From NCBI RefSeq assembly GCF_000731675.1, contig NZ_JMIT01000003.1, forward strand, positions 788,058 to 852,057: a stretch of 64,000 nt of DNA. The letters run 5' to 3'. The notes beneath the pieces are model-generated. The model saw nothing but the letters and a program-made list of their open reading frames with translations, made no database searches and had not been told where the DNA came from. The position numbers and the translations under genes were made by a program. This stretch comes from Pseudomonas capeferrum. Its GTDB lineage: Bacteria; Pseudomonadota; Gammaproteobacteria; Pseudomonadales; Pseudomonadaceae. Positions 10,457 to 18,661 of the stretch are shown in pieces. The first letter of the stretch is position 1, and every line of letters starts with the position of its first letter.

Positions 10457-10849
10457 ATGTTGACCCTGGAGAATGTCTTCGTCCTGATGCTGGTAGCCAC
10501 GGCAGGCGCCTGGTTGTGGCATAACCATGGGCTGCGCGAAAAAGCCTTGGAGCGGGTCAAGCAGCATTGCGCCAAGCTCGACCTCGAATTGCTGGACGAT
10601 GCCGTCGCCCTCAAGCGCCTCGGCTTTGTTCGTGATGCCAACGGCAAGAAGCGCCTGGCGCGGATCTACGCCTTCGAGTTCACCGTCACCGGCGAGCAAC
10701 GCCACCCAGGCACGGTGACCCAGTTCGGTGCCCACAGCGTGCAGATCGAACTGGCGCCCTACCCGTTCGAGATCAAGACGCCGCCACGCACCGACAATGT
10801 CATCGAGATGCAGCAGTGGCGCCAAGAGCATAACCGCTGGCGCAACTGA
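10457..10849 (+). CDS. DUF3301 membrane-anchored protein
   Basis: A 130-residue protein with one N-terminal hydrophobic segment (NVFVLMLVATAGAWLWH) followed by a soluble domain typical of DUF3301 (ALERVKQHCAKLDLELLDDAVALKRLGFVRD and FEFTVTGEQRHPG). Function is unknown. ATG 10457 is preferred because GGAG (10444-10447) is 9 bases upstream; starts at 10442 and 10451 are poorly spaced. Its stop abuts the stop of the convergent GTPase gene. Confidence 0.8.
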   Translation: MLTLENVFVLMLVATAGAWLWHNHGLREKALERVKQHCAKLDLELLDDAVALKRLGFVRDANGKKRLARIYAFEFTVTGEQRHPGTVTQFGAHSVQIELAPYPFEIKTPPRTDNVIEMQQWRQEHNRWRN

Positions 10850-11821
10850 TCAGACGCCAAGGCATTCCCTCAAACCGGCCTGCAGAGCCGGTTGCGGTTG
10901 AGCTTGAGCAAAAATCAGCTCGATGCGCGTATCTCTGCGCCAGTCGCTCGGCTGCCAGTCCGGCAGCACGCCCTCAAGCCCATTGAATGATTGCCAGCCT
11001 TGCGCAGTGTGGATAACTCCCTTGGCGCGGAGCCATGGCCAGCCGTGTAAAAACGCCCGAATCCGCTGTGGATAAAACTGTCGACTCGGATGCCAGCGCC
11101 AGCCAATACTCCAGCCCCCCTCACCTTGTTGCACCAGGCAGATAGGCTCATCGGGCCTATTCCATAGGGCTGCGGGGGTATTTCCAAGATTGTCGACAAT
11201 CCTGTTATCCACATATTCAGTGGAAATAGCCCCTGTGGATGAAACGGGAAGCACCGAAAGTGGCAGGTTTCCGTGGCAGGCCCAAAGGATATCTTTTTCA
11301 TTAAATTTCTTATTTATCAACAACCTATGATATTCATCCACAGCCTCTGATTTGTTGAAAACCACAGCCTTGGCAGCATCAAAAGCCTGCAGTTGAGCCT
11401 CAGGCAGGGCCTCTCCCCGTGCCATTTTCTGTGCGTCCACAACCATCAAAAGCGGCTGGATTGTCAGCACTCCTGCCCAAGGGGCCTGCTTGAGTTGGGC
11501 GAGTAGCTGCAAGGGATGGCCGAGGCCGGAGGGCTCGATGAACAGCCGATCAGGCCGAGACTTGCGCAGCAACCGGCCCAAGCCAACCTGAAACGGCATG
11601 CCGTTGACACAGCACAGGCAGCCCCCTGCGACCTCGCCGATGGCAATGCCGTCTTCATCGCGGCTGAGTAGCGCAGCGTCGAGCCCCACCAGGCCAAATT
11701 CGTTGATCAACACGGCCCAACGTTCGTCAGGCGGGCGCTGCGCCAGCAAATGGCGGATCAATGTGGTCTTGCCGGCGCCCAGTGGGCCGGCAATCACGTG
11801 GGTAGGAATGTTCTGCAACAT
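10850..11821 (-). CDS. COG0523 G3E-family metallochaperone GTPase (second copy)
   Basis: A 323-residue G3E GTPase. It has Walker A GPLGAGKTT (residues 12-20), the COG0523 metal motif CLCC at C68/C70/C71, Walker B-region FIEPSGLGHP and base-specificity NKSE. COG0523 proteins deliver metals, often zinc, under starvation. It is the third gene of a leftward set after the paralogue at 12485-13693 and a DUF1826 gene. The C-terminal domain is divergent. Three perfect DnaA boxes fall inside this gene, and a patch at about 11280-11350 is AT-richer than its surroundings. Confidence 0.85.
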   Translation of the reverse strand: MLQNIPTHVIAGPLGAGKTTLIRHLLAQRPPDERWAVLINEFGLVGLDAALLSRDEDGIAIGEVAGGCLCCVNGMPFQVGLGRLLRKSRPDRLFIEPSGLGHPLQLLAQLKQAPWAGVLTIQPLLMVVDAQKMARGEALPEAQLQAFDAAKAVVFNKSEAVDEYHRLLINKKFNEKDILWACHGNLPLSVLPVSSTGAISTEYVDNRIVDNLGNTPAALWNRPDEPICLVQQGEGGWSIGWRWHPSRQFYPQRIRAFLHGWPWLRAKGVIHTAQGWQSFNGLEGVLPDWQPSDWRRDTRIELIFAQAQPQPALQAGLRECLGV

Positions 11822-11861
11822 GGCATGACTTCGGGCTGGAGGTAGGCCTCACTATGCGCCG

Positions 11862-12488
11862 TCACGCCAACCAGTCAAGGCTCAGCAGCAAGCGCCGTTG
11901 GTGCCCGGATGGCGAGCGATGCACCAGCCCGGCGCCCTCATTGCCTTGCCATTTTTCGCCTTTGAGAACGGCCACATCGCCCGCCTGCAGCCGTTGAATG
12001 TGATCCACAGCAGGCATTGTCTGGTGCAGTTCACGCCGGCCTATCGCCCCTTCCTGCAGCCATTCACTGCCCGGCCCCGCGTAGCTTGTGAGCAAGCGCA
12101 GCGGCACGTGGTCCACATGAAAGCGCGGGCACATCGGTGCATCCAGCACGCGCAGGCGCAAGCCCAACCGTCGTGCGCCGAGCAGGCAGGTATAGGCGGC
12201 CACCAGCCAGGCCACGTCGGCGACAAAGCTCTCATAACCCTGCAAGTCTGCGGTTTCATGCAACAAGCCCGGTAACGCCGGTGCCTGCTGTTCGTCCACA
12301 TCGACTACCCGCTGGTCAGCCAGGGGTTGATCAAGGCTGACGACCAGCTGGGCGAAATCCTCCAGTTGAGCCGGCATGCGCCGACGCCATACCGCCAGGT
12401 TCACATTGTCCTGCAGAACTTCGGTCAGTACTTGCGGCGAGTCACCCGACACCTGAAAGATATCCACAGGCTTGTGTGCGACGATCAT
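11862..12488 (-). CDS. DUF1826 protein of the zinc-responsive cluster
   Basis: A 208-residue protein of the DUF1826 family. It contains RFHVDHVPLRLLTSYAGPGSEWL with closely spaced histidines, then VAVLKGE and LVHRSPSGHQRRLLLSLDW, a layout reminiscent of metal-binding double-stranded beta-helix enzymes; that comparison is inference. The ATG at 12488 overlaps the stop of the upstream COG0523 gene in ATGA, with GAGGAGG upstream, so the two are translationally coupled and probably act together in zinc limitation. Confidence 0.78.
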   Translation of the reverse strand: MIVAHKPVDIFQVSGDSPQVLTEVLQDNVNLAVWRRRMPAQLEDFAQLVVSLDQPLADQRVVDVDEQQAPALPGLLHETADLQGYESFVADVAWLVAAYTCLLGARRLGLRLRVLDAPMCPRFHVDHVPLRLLTSYAGPGSEWLQEGAIGRRELHQTMPAVDHIQRLQAGDVAVLKGEKWQGNEGAGLVHRSPSGHQRRLLLSLDWLA

Positions 12489-13693
12489 GCTGCCGCCTCC
12501 TCGTGCCAAGGACCGAACGGATCTGGCAAGCGCAGCCAGCCCATCGGCCCCAGGCCCATTTCTTCATCCGTCAACAGGCATGATTGCAGCTCTGTGGATA
12601 ACTTTTCGAAGTCAATATTCTGCCCGATGAACACCAGCTCCTGGCGGCAGTCACCGCTCTCGACGGCCCAGTTTTTCAGTATTGCCGCCGTGTTATCCAC
12701 ATCCTGTGGCCACTGTTCACGCGGCACGAATCGCCACCAGCGGCCAGCCATGCCATAGCGCATCATGCCACCTGCCTGCGACCAGCTGCCGGCCTCTTGA
12801 TACTTGCTGGCCAACCAGAAAAAACCTTTCGAGCGCAGCAGCCTACCGTTGGTCCAAGGGGTGTGGATAAAGTCGAAAAAGCGCTGTGGATGAAGCGGAC
12901 GCCGAGCCTGCCATGTGCTGGCGGCGATGCCGTATTCTTCGGTTTCCGGTACGTGCTCGCCGCGCAACTCCTGCAACCAGCCGGGCGCCTGCGCGGCTTG
13001 GTCGAAGTCGAACAGGCCGGTATCGAGGATACGCGCCAGCGGTACCTCGCCCATGACCATGGGCACGATCTGCGCCCTGGCGTTGAGGCTGCGCAGAATA
13101 GCGATCAGCTCTTCCCGTTCGTGCTGGCCGATCAGGTCGATCTTGCTCAACAGCAGCACATCGGCGAACTCGACCTGTTCGATCAGCAGGTCGCTGATCG
13201 AACGCTCATCGTCCTCACCCAGGGTTTCGCCACGGCTGGCCAGGCTGTCTGCCGCCTGATAGTCGCGAAGAAAGTTCAGGCCATCGACCACGGTGACCAT
13301 CGTATCGAGGCGCGCCATGTCGGAGAGGCTACGGCCTTGCTCGTCGCGAAAGGTAAACGTCTCGGCCACCGGCAACGGTTCCGAGATCCCGGTGGACTCG
13401 ATCAGCAGGTAATCGAAGCGCCCCTCCTCAGCCAACCGCGCAACCTCCTCGAGCAGGTCTTCACGCAGCGTGCAACAGATGCACCCATTGCTCATCTCCA
13501 CCAGCTTTTCTTCAGCACGGTTGAGGCTGACGTTGCGCTGAACCTCGCTGGCATCAATGTTGATTTCACTCATGTCGTTGACGATCACCGCGACTCGCAG
13601 GTTGTCGCGGTTACGCAGCACATGGTTCAGCAGGGTGCTCTTGCCGGCACCAAGGAAGCCGGACAGAACGGTAACGGGGAGACGGTTGGACAT
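12485..13693 (-). CDS. COG0523 G3E-family zinc metallochaperone GTPase (ZigA/YciC-like)
   Basis: A 402-residue GTPase with Walker A GFLGAGKST (12-20), the zinc-binding CICC at C71/C73/C74, LLIESTGISEP (G3) and SKID (G4). The C-terminal CobW_C domain includes the histidine-bearing RRPLHPQRFFDFIH. Relatives deliver zinc to client enzymes under starvation. A Zur-like palindrome sits 48 bases upstream. It heads a leftward set with DUF1826 and a second COG0523 gene; folE2 is transcribed divergently. Three perfect DnaA boxes lie in its 3' half. Confidence 0.9.
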   Translation of the reverse strand: MSNRLPVTVLSGFLGAGKSTLLNHVLRNRDNLRVAVIVNDMSEINIDASEVQRNVSLNRAEEKLVEMSNGCICCTLREDLLEEVARLAEEGRFDYLLIESTGISEPLPVAETFTFRDEQGRSLSDMARLDTMVTVVDGLNFLRDYQAADSLASRGETLGEDDERSISDLLIEQVEFADVLLLSKIDLIGQHEREELIAILRSLNARAQIVPMVMGEVPLARILDTGLFDFDQAAQAPGWLQELRGEHVPETEEYGIAASTWQARRPLHPQRFFDFIHTPWTNGRLLRSKGFFWLASKYQEAGSWSQAGGMMRYGMAGRWWRFVPREQWPQDVDNTAAILKNWAVESGDCRQELVFIGQNIDFEKLSTELQSCLLTDEEMGLGPMGWLRLPDPFGPWHEEAAA

Positions 13694-13740
13694 GGCGAAA
13701 CCTCTTCAGGCGAAGGCATTCGAAACGATGCATTGCATAA

Positions 13741-13755
13741 TGTTATAAAGTAACA
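13741..13755. promoter_or_regulatory. Zur-like operator between divergent zinc-stress genes
   Basis: TGTTATAAAGTAACA has perfect 5-base arms (TGTTA/TAACA) and resembles the gammaproteobacterial Zur box core (GTTATAATATAAC). It lies between a COG0523 GTPase and a secreted protein gene followed by folE2, both typical Zur targets. The zur gene is not in this window. Confidence 0.65.
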
Positions 13756-13808
13756 ATACAATTTCGCCAAGCTGTTCTCGTCGGATGAATGCGCCCCGGA
13801 GATGAAAT

Positions 13809-14189
13809 ATGAAGCCGTTGCGTGCGGTGTTATTGCTATTGCTGGTTGTGCCATCGGTACTGTCGGCTATGCCACAGGGCAACCCGTTGGCGCTGTGCAC
13901 CCGCAGCGCAACCCTGTTGGCCTGCCAGGACGGCAAGGGCAGTTACTACAGCGTGCGCACCGAAGGCAGCACGTTTTATCTACGTGGGTACGACTACGAA
14001 AGCCGCCGTTTGTGGGCACAAACCAACAGCCGCTACGGCACGTTGACCTTCTACACCGGCCTGGCAAGCGATGGCGAAGCGTGGGTGGGCTATAGCCGCC
14101 GCATCGGATGGACCACCTTGAACCGTGTTTCCAGCTCCAGCGGGCAGCGCTTCAACCTGCACTGCAGCTTGCTCGGCGGTTGCCGCTGA
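13809..14189 (+). CDS. Small secreted protein of unknown function
   Basis: A 126-residue protein with a clear signal peptide (MKPLRAVLLLLLVVPSVLSA, cleavage likely after SA) and four cysteines in the mature part (LCTRSATLLAC and HCSLLGGC), which could form disulfides in the periplasm. The middle is rich in Tyr, Gly and Ser. It is preceded by GGAGA and lies between the Zur-like box and folE2, so zinc-responsive expression is inferred. I do not recognise the family. Confidence 0.75.
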   Translation: MKPLRAVLLLLLVVPSVLSAMPQGNPLALCTRSATLLACQDGKGSYYSVRTEGSTFYLRGYDYESRRLWAQTNSRYGTLTFYTGLASDGEAWVGYSRRIGWTTLNRVSSSSGQRFNLHCSLLGGCR

Positions 14190-14213
14190 TCGCCTTTTCA
14201 TTTGGAATTACCC

Positions 14214-15119
14214 ATGACCCAGCTCAAGCTTCCCGATATCGCCAGCCAAGCCCAGCAGCACGCCTTACCGCTGGACTGGGTGGGCATGTGTGGCATTGAC
14301 TTGCCAGTGCAATTCGAGGGCCGTATCGCCGCAGCCAAGGTCGACGCAGGTGTCAGCCTGGTGGACGGCAGCTCACGCGGCATCCACATGTCGCGCCTTT
14401 ACCTGGCACTTGAATCACTGGAAGGTCAGCCACTCACCGCGCTGGTTATTCGTCAGCTATTGGCTGATTTTCTGAACAGCCATGAAGGGCTCTCCTCTGC
14501 GGCCTACCTACGCCTGTCCTTCGACCACCTGCTTAAACGGCCGGCCTTGGTCAGCCCGTTGGCAGGCTGGAAAAGCTATCCAGTAACTCTCGATGCACGC
14601 ATCGAAAGTGAGATGTTCCACGTGGAACTATTTGTTTCCGTGCCCTACTCATCCACATGCCCTTGTTCGGCTGCGCTTGCAAGGCAGCTGATTCAACAAC
14701 AATTCCAGGCGGATTTTGCCGAGCAGCAGGTGGATAAGGACAGGGTGATGGCGTGGCTTGGTAGCAGCCAGGGCATCGTGGCGACGCCCCATAGTCAGCG
14801 CAGTAGCGCGCAAATTCACGTGCGCTTGAAAAGCAACGTGCTGGAGCTGCCGGTGACCGAGTTGATCAACCGTGTGGAGGCCAGCCTGGGAACTGCCGTG
14901 CAAACTGCGGTCAAGCGCGCAGATGAACAAGCGTTCGCGTTGGCCAACGGACAGAACTTGATGTTCTGCGAAGACGCCGCACGACGGTTGCACCAGTCGT
15001 TACGACAATTGAAATGGGCCACTGCCTTCAAGCTGCGCGTGGAACATGCAGAGAGCCTGCATGCCCACGACGCAGTCGCCACCAGCCAATGGCAGTGGCA
15101 AATCAGCTACGCGGTTTGA
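14214..15119 (+). CDS. folE2: GTP cyclohydrolase FolE2 (type IB)
   Basis: Converts GTP to 7,8-dihydroneopterin triphosphate for folate synthesis without needing zinc, replacing FolE1 during zinc starvation. The 301-residue protein has family landmarks: DWVGMCGIDLPV near the N-terminus, SRGIHMSRLY, and PYSSTCPCSAALARQ, the conserved Cys-rich segment of FolE2. ATG 14214 has TTTGGAA upstream. Its position beside COG0523 genes and a Zur-like box is the classic context. A near-perfect parS site (14614-14629) is embedded in the gene. Confidence 0.93.
   Translation: MTQLKLPDIASQAQQHALPLDWVGMCGIDLPVQFEGRIAAAKVDAGVSLVDGSSRGIHMSRLYLALESLEGQPLTALVIRQLLADFLNSHEGLSSAAYLRLSFDHLLKRPALVSPLAGWKSYPVTLDARIESEMFHVELFVSVPYSSTCPCSAALARQLIQQQFQADFAEQQVDKDRVMAWLGSSQGIVATPHSQRSSAQIHVRLKSNVLELPVTELINRVEASLGTAVQTAVKRADEQAFALANGQNLMFCEDAARRLHQSLRQLKWATAFKLRVEHAESLHAHDAVATSQWQWQISYAV
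14614..14629. promoter_or_regulatory. parS site within folE2 (15 of 16 bases)
   Basis: TGTTCCACGTGGAACT matches the parS consensus TGTTCCACGTGGAACA except the last base, and the 14-base core palindrome is perfect. It encodes MFHVEL in folE2. It is about 37.8 kb from dnaA. Confidence 0.85.
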
Positions 15120-15630
15120 CCGCCCCGCAGTCATTGCCGAGCCAGACCGCACGGGTGTTCATGCTGCCTTGCTGCTGCACACCCGACGCATTGAACGTAC
15201 CGCTGACCTGGGTGGTGAACTCTCTGTCACTCAGAAAGGTAGCCTGGCCAGTGCCCTGGGCCTTGGGGCAACTGAACTGGAACTTCCATACGTTGCCAGT
15301 GCGGTCGGTAATCTGCTGCGTGCAGCCCGACTTAGGGTCTTGCAGCGGAATATCATTGGTTGCCACCTGCTCTGGCGTCAGGCACGAGCGCACCCCATTA
15401 CCCCCCACTGTCACCCCTTGCTTGGCCAACACGCCCTCCATCATGGCGCGCTGCTCCGGCGGCAGGTTCTTCAATTGGCCGAGCATGAACGCCATGTCGG
15501 GTAACGGCTTGCCATCGACCTGCATGTTGCTGGTGGTCAGCTCCCACAAGCCGGGCTGCAACATCTGTGCATGCACCAACGGGCTGCTCAGGCCAAGGGC
15601 CAACGCCAACAGTGGCAGACGAATCTTCAT
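15103..15630 (-). CDS. DUF3617 periplasmic protein
   Basis: A 175-residue exported protein: signal peptide MKIRLPLLALALGLSSPLVHA, then the DUF3617 opening MLQPGLWELTTSNMQVDG. Further DUF3617 features are RSCLTPEQV and the cysteines in SGCTQQITDRTGNVW and FSCP. The ATG at 15630 has AGGAG 9 bases upstream. Function is unknown. Its 3' end overlaps that of folE2 by 17 bases in convergent orientation. Confidence 0.85.
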   Translation of the reverse strand: MKIRLPLLALALGLSSPLVHAQMLQPGLWELTTSNMQVDGKPLPDMAFMLGQLKNLPPEQRAMMEGVLAKQGVTVGGNGVRSCLTPEQVATNDIPLQDPKSGCTQQITDRTGNVWKFQFSCPKAQGTGQATFLSDREFTTQVSGTFNASGVQQQGSMNTRAVWLGNDCGAVKPRS

Positions 15631-15761
15631 GGGCAAACGCTCCTGGAATAAACCGGCCAACGGGCCGGGCTGAGCCTTAGACGCCAAATCCACCTGCAGG
15701 TTGCAAGCCGGACCGGGAACGTGTTCTGTTACCCACAGTGTACTCGGCAAGCAGGATGCAT

Positions 15762-17201
15762 ATGGATTACCACAGCCCCTACTTCTTCGGTTATGTGCTC
15801 GGCCTGATTCACCTGTTGGGCATCATCGCCGCACTGCATGCAGTGTTCACCGTGCGTACCGCCCAAGGTGCGATTGCCTGGGCCATGCCACTGGTCTTCA
15901 TTCCCTACCTGACCTTGATCCCCTACCTGATCTTCGGCGCCCGCTCTTTCTATGCCTACATCAAGGCACGGCGCCAGGCCAACCAGGAAATGCACGTGGC
16001 CATGGCCAACCTCAACTGGCGCCCCTGGGTAGAAGAGGCGCTCACCGCCCGCGAGTCCGAAAGCTATGCTGCGCTGCGTGCCATGCCAAAGCTCGGTCGC
16101 ATGCCCTGCCTGGCGAACAACCAGGTAAAGCTGTTGATCGATGGCAAAGCGACGTTCGATGCCATCTTCGCCGCAATCAATCAAGCCCGCGAAGTGGTGC
16201 TGGTACAGTTTTTCATCATTCACGACGACAACCTGGGCAAAGCGCTACAGCAGTTGCTGCTGCGCAAAGCGGCCGAAGGGGTGAAAGTGTTCGTCCTCTT
16301 CGACCGGGTCGGCAGCCATGCTTTGCCGGCAAGCTATAGCCAGGTGCTGCGAGCGGGTGGTGTGGAGATTCATGCCTTTGCCACGCGCCGTGGATGGTTC
16401 AACCGCTTTCAGGTGAACTTCCGTAACCACCGCAAGATCGTGGTGGTGGATGGCCTGGTCGGTTTCATTGGCGGGCACAATGTGGGTGATGAGTACCTGG
16501 GTGCGCATCCGCAACTGTCGCCTTGGCGAGATACCCACGTGCAAATCGGTGGGCCCGTGCTGGCCTGCTTGCAGGAGTCGTTCGCCGAGGACTGGTACTG
16601 GGCAACCCGCCAACTGCCACCGTTGATCCTGCCCGACACCTACCCGGAGAACGGCGTACTGTGCCAGGCGCTTGCCAGCGGGCCAGCGGACCCGCAGGAA
16701 ACCTGCTCGCTGTTCTTCCTTGAAGCGATCCATTCGGCTACGCGTCGGGTGTGGATCACCAGCCCCTACTTCATCCCCGATGAGGCAGTGTTCGCCGCCT
16801 TGCGCTTGGCGGTGCTGCGGGGGGTGGATGTTCGCATCCTGATTCCGTCACGGCCCGACCACCGGATCGTCTATGCCGCCTCCAGCCTGTTTGCCTTCGA
16901 AGCGGTACGTGCCGGTGTGCGCATGTTCCGCTACCAGCCAGGCTTTCTGCATCAGAAGGTGGTGCTGGTGGATGACGATGTGAGCGCGATCGGCAGTGCC
17001 AACCTGGACAACCGTTCGTTCCGCCTGAACTTCGAGATTACCTTGCTGACGGTGGACCGTGCATTTGCCGATCAGGTGCAAACCATGTTGGCCAACGACT
17101 TCGAGCAGGCTCGGGAGATCACTGCGGAGGACAGCCTGGATACCCATCGCCTGCAACAACTTGGGATGCGGATTGCTCGGTTGATCTCGCCGATTCTTTA
17201 A
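15762..17201 (+). CDS. clsA: Cardiolipin synthase A
   Basis: Condenses two phosphatidylglycerol molecules to cardiolipin and glycerol at the inner membrane. Two N-terminal membrane helices (GYVLGLIHLLGIIAALHAVF and IAWAMPLVFIPYLTLIPYLI) precede two phospholipase D domains with HKD motifs NHRKIVVVDG and LHQKVVLVDD followed by GSANLDNRS. At 479 residues it has the length known for Pseudomonas ClsA. ATG 15762 is chosen because GCAGGA is 5 bases upstream. It is transcribed against the direction of replication. Confidence 0.95.
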   Translation: MDYHSPYFFGYVLGLIHLLGIIAALHAVFTVRTAQGAIAWAMPLVFIPYLTLIPYLIFGARSFYAYIKARRQANQEMHVAMANLNWRPWVEEALTARESESYAALRAMPKLGRMPCLANNQVKLLIDGKATFDAIFAAINQAREVVLVQFFIIHDDNLGKALQQLLLRKAAEGVKVFVLFDRVGSHALPASYSQVLRAGGVEIHAFATRRGWFNRFQVNFRNHRKIVVVDGLVGFIGGHNVGDEYLGAHPQLSPWRDTHVQIGGPVLACLQESFAEDWYWATRQLPPLILPDTYPENGVLCQALASGPADPQETCSLFFLEAIHSATRRVWITSPYFIPDEAVFAALRLAVLRGVDVRILIPSRPDHRIVYAASSLFAFEAVRAGVRMFRYQPGFLHQKVVLVDDDVSAIGSANLDNRSFRLNFEITLLTVDRAFADQVQTMLANDFEQAREITAEDSLDTHRLQQLGMRIARLISPIL

Positions 17202-17214
17202 CAGGCACTAATAA

Positions 17215-17239
17215 CCAGGGGCCGCATAGCGGCCCCTGG
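17215..17239. terminator. Strong stem-loop between convergent cls and cfa
   Basis: Eleven-base perfect arms CCAGGGGCCGC and GCGGCCCCTGG around ATA sit in the 67-bp gap between the stops of clsA (+) and cfa (-). A shared bidirectional transcript end is inferred; no T-run follows. Confidence 0.55.
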
Positions 17240-17268
17240 CATGTGTGGTCGAACGTGAAACACTCAGC

Positions 17269-18453
17269 CTAGCGGTACAAATCCTCACGGGTCCATGGCA
17301 GGTCATGGCGGCCATCGGCATAAGGTTTCACGGCCAATATCTGGTGCAGGTTGATCCAGCCCTTCTCGAAGGCGTAGGCACAACCGGCCAGGTACAGCCG
17401 CCAGATGCGCAGGGTCTTTTCCGGCACCATGGCCGCCGCACGATGCAGCTGGTTTTCCAGGTTCTCACTCCAGTGGTGCAAGGTCTTGGCGTAATGCAGG
17501 CGCAGGCTTTCTACATCGACGACCTCAAGCCCCGCCTCACAAATGCTGGCGCTGATCATCGACAGATGCGGCAGCTCGCCATGGGGGAAGACATAACGGT
17601 CGATGAACTCCCCCGCCCCCCGCCCTACCGGTCGCCCATCCACATGCTTGGCGGTGATGCCGTGGTTCATGACCAGGCCACCTTCACGCACCGCACCGAA
17701 CAGCTTCTGGCAATACAAAGGCAGGTTGGCATGCCCGACATGTTCGAACATGCCGACACTGACCACCTTGTCGAAACGGCCATCCTGAGGCAGGTCTCGG
17801 TAGTCGAGAATCTGCAGGTCGACCTGCCCGGCCAGTCCCTCTTCCTTCACCCGCTCACGGGCCAGCTTGAGCTGCTCCTTGCTCAAGGTAATACCGAATA
17901 CCTTGGCCCCATACTCACGTGCGGCAAAGCGTGACAGGCCGCCCCAGCCACAGCCCACATCCAGCAGGTAGTCACCCGCCTGCAGGCGCAGCTTGCGGCA
18001 CAGGTGGTCGAACTTGTCCTGTTGGGCCTGGGCCAGCGTGTTGTCCGGCTCACGGAAGTAACCACAGGAGTAGACCATGTCCGGGTCCAACCACAACTGG
18101 TAGAACGCATTGGACAGGTCATAGTGATAGGAAATGGCTTCGGCGTCGGTGTCCTTGTCATGGGCAATACGCTGTGGCGTCGTGTCGTCATCGTCACTCA
18201 GCAGGGCCTCGCTGAGTACGTCGCACACGCGAATAACCTCGCCGATATCGCCCTCGAGCTCCAGCTTGCCTTCAACGAAGGCCTCACCCAGCTCGTTAAG
18301 GCTTGGGTGGGTGAACTGGCTGATCAGCTGAGGCTCCTTGATCAGGATCGTCACTTGCGGGCTCGGCCCAAGATCGAACTCGTTGCCGTCCCACAACTTC
18401 AGACGCAAAGGTAAATGCAGGCTCTGCAACGCAGGTGGAAGTTGCGCAAGCAT
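17269..18453 (-). CDS. cfa: Cyclopropane-fatty-acyl-phospholipid synthase
   Basis: Transfers a methylene group from S-adenosylmethionine to unsaturated acyl chains of membrane phospholipids, often on entry to stationary phase. The 394-residue protein has the conserved AISYHYDLSNAFYQLWLDPDMVYSCGYF block and the SAM motif LLDVGCGWGGLSRFAA, then GMFEHVGHANLP. ATG 18453 has GGGAGGG upstream; an earlier in-frame start lacks one. Confidence 0.94.
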   Translation of the reverse strand: MLAQLPPALQSLHLPLRLKLWDGNEFDLGPSPQVTILIKEPQLISQFTHPSLNELGEAFVEGKLELEGDIGEVIRVCDVLSEALLSDDDDTTPQRIAHDKDTDAEAISYHYDLSNAFYQLWLDPDMVYSCGYFREPDNTLAQAQQDKFDHLCRKLRLQAGDYLLDVGCGWGGLSRFAAREYGAKVFGITLSKEQLKLARERVKEEGLAGQVDLQILDYRDLPQDGRFDKVVSVGMFEHVGHANLPLYCQKLFGAVREGGLVMNHGITAKHVDGRPVGRGAGEFIDRYVFPHGELPHLSMISASICEAGLEVVDVESLRLHYAKTLHHWSENLENQLHRAAAMVPEKTLRIWRLYLAGCAYAFEKGWINLHQILAVKPYADGRHDLPWTREDLYR

Positions 18454-18589
18454 CAATGACCCTCCCTTCAGGTAACGGGGCGCCACGCCTCATAAATTCG
18501 GACGCCACGGAATCAGGGTAGTTCATAGCTGCAGATTTTGGGCTAAACGCGACGATGGTCTAGAACCAACCGACATGAAAAACACGCAG

Positions 18590-18601
18590 ATTGTATACAA
18601 T
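18590..18601. promoter_or_regulatory. Operator-like palindrome upstream of lpd
   Basis: ATTGTATACAAT is a perfect 12-base palindrome 60 bases upstream of lpd in the cfa/lpd divergent gap. Sequences of this type are bound by GntR-family regulators. No candidate regulator gene is adjacent, so the assignment is tentative. Confidence 0.45.
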
Positions 18602-18661
18602 TCTAAGCACACAGACTAACCTTGTGCCCCTCTCGCGCTTCTTCATCCTGGAGTGGAACCC

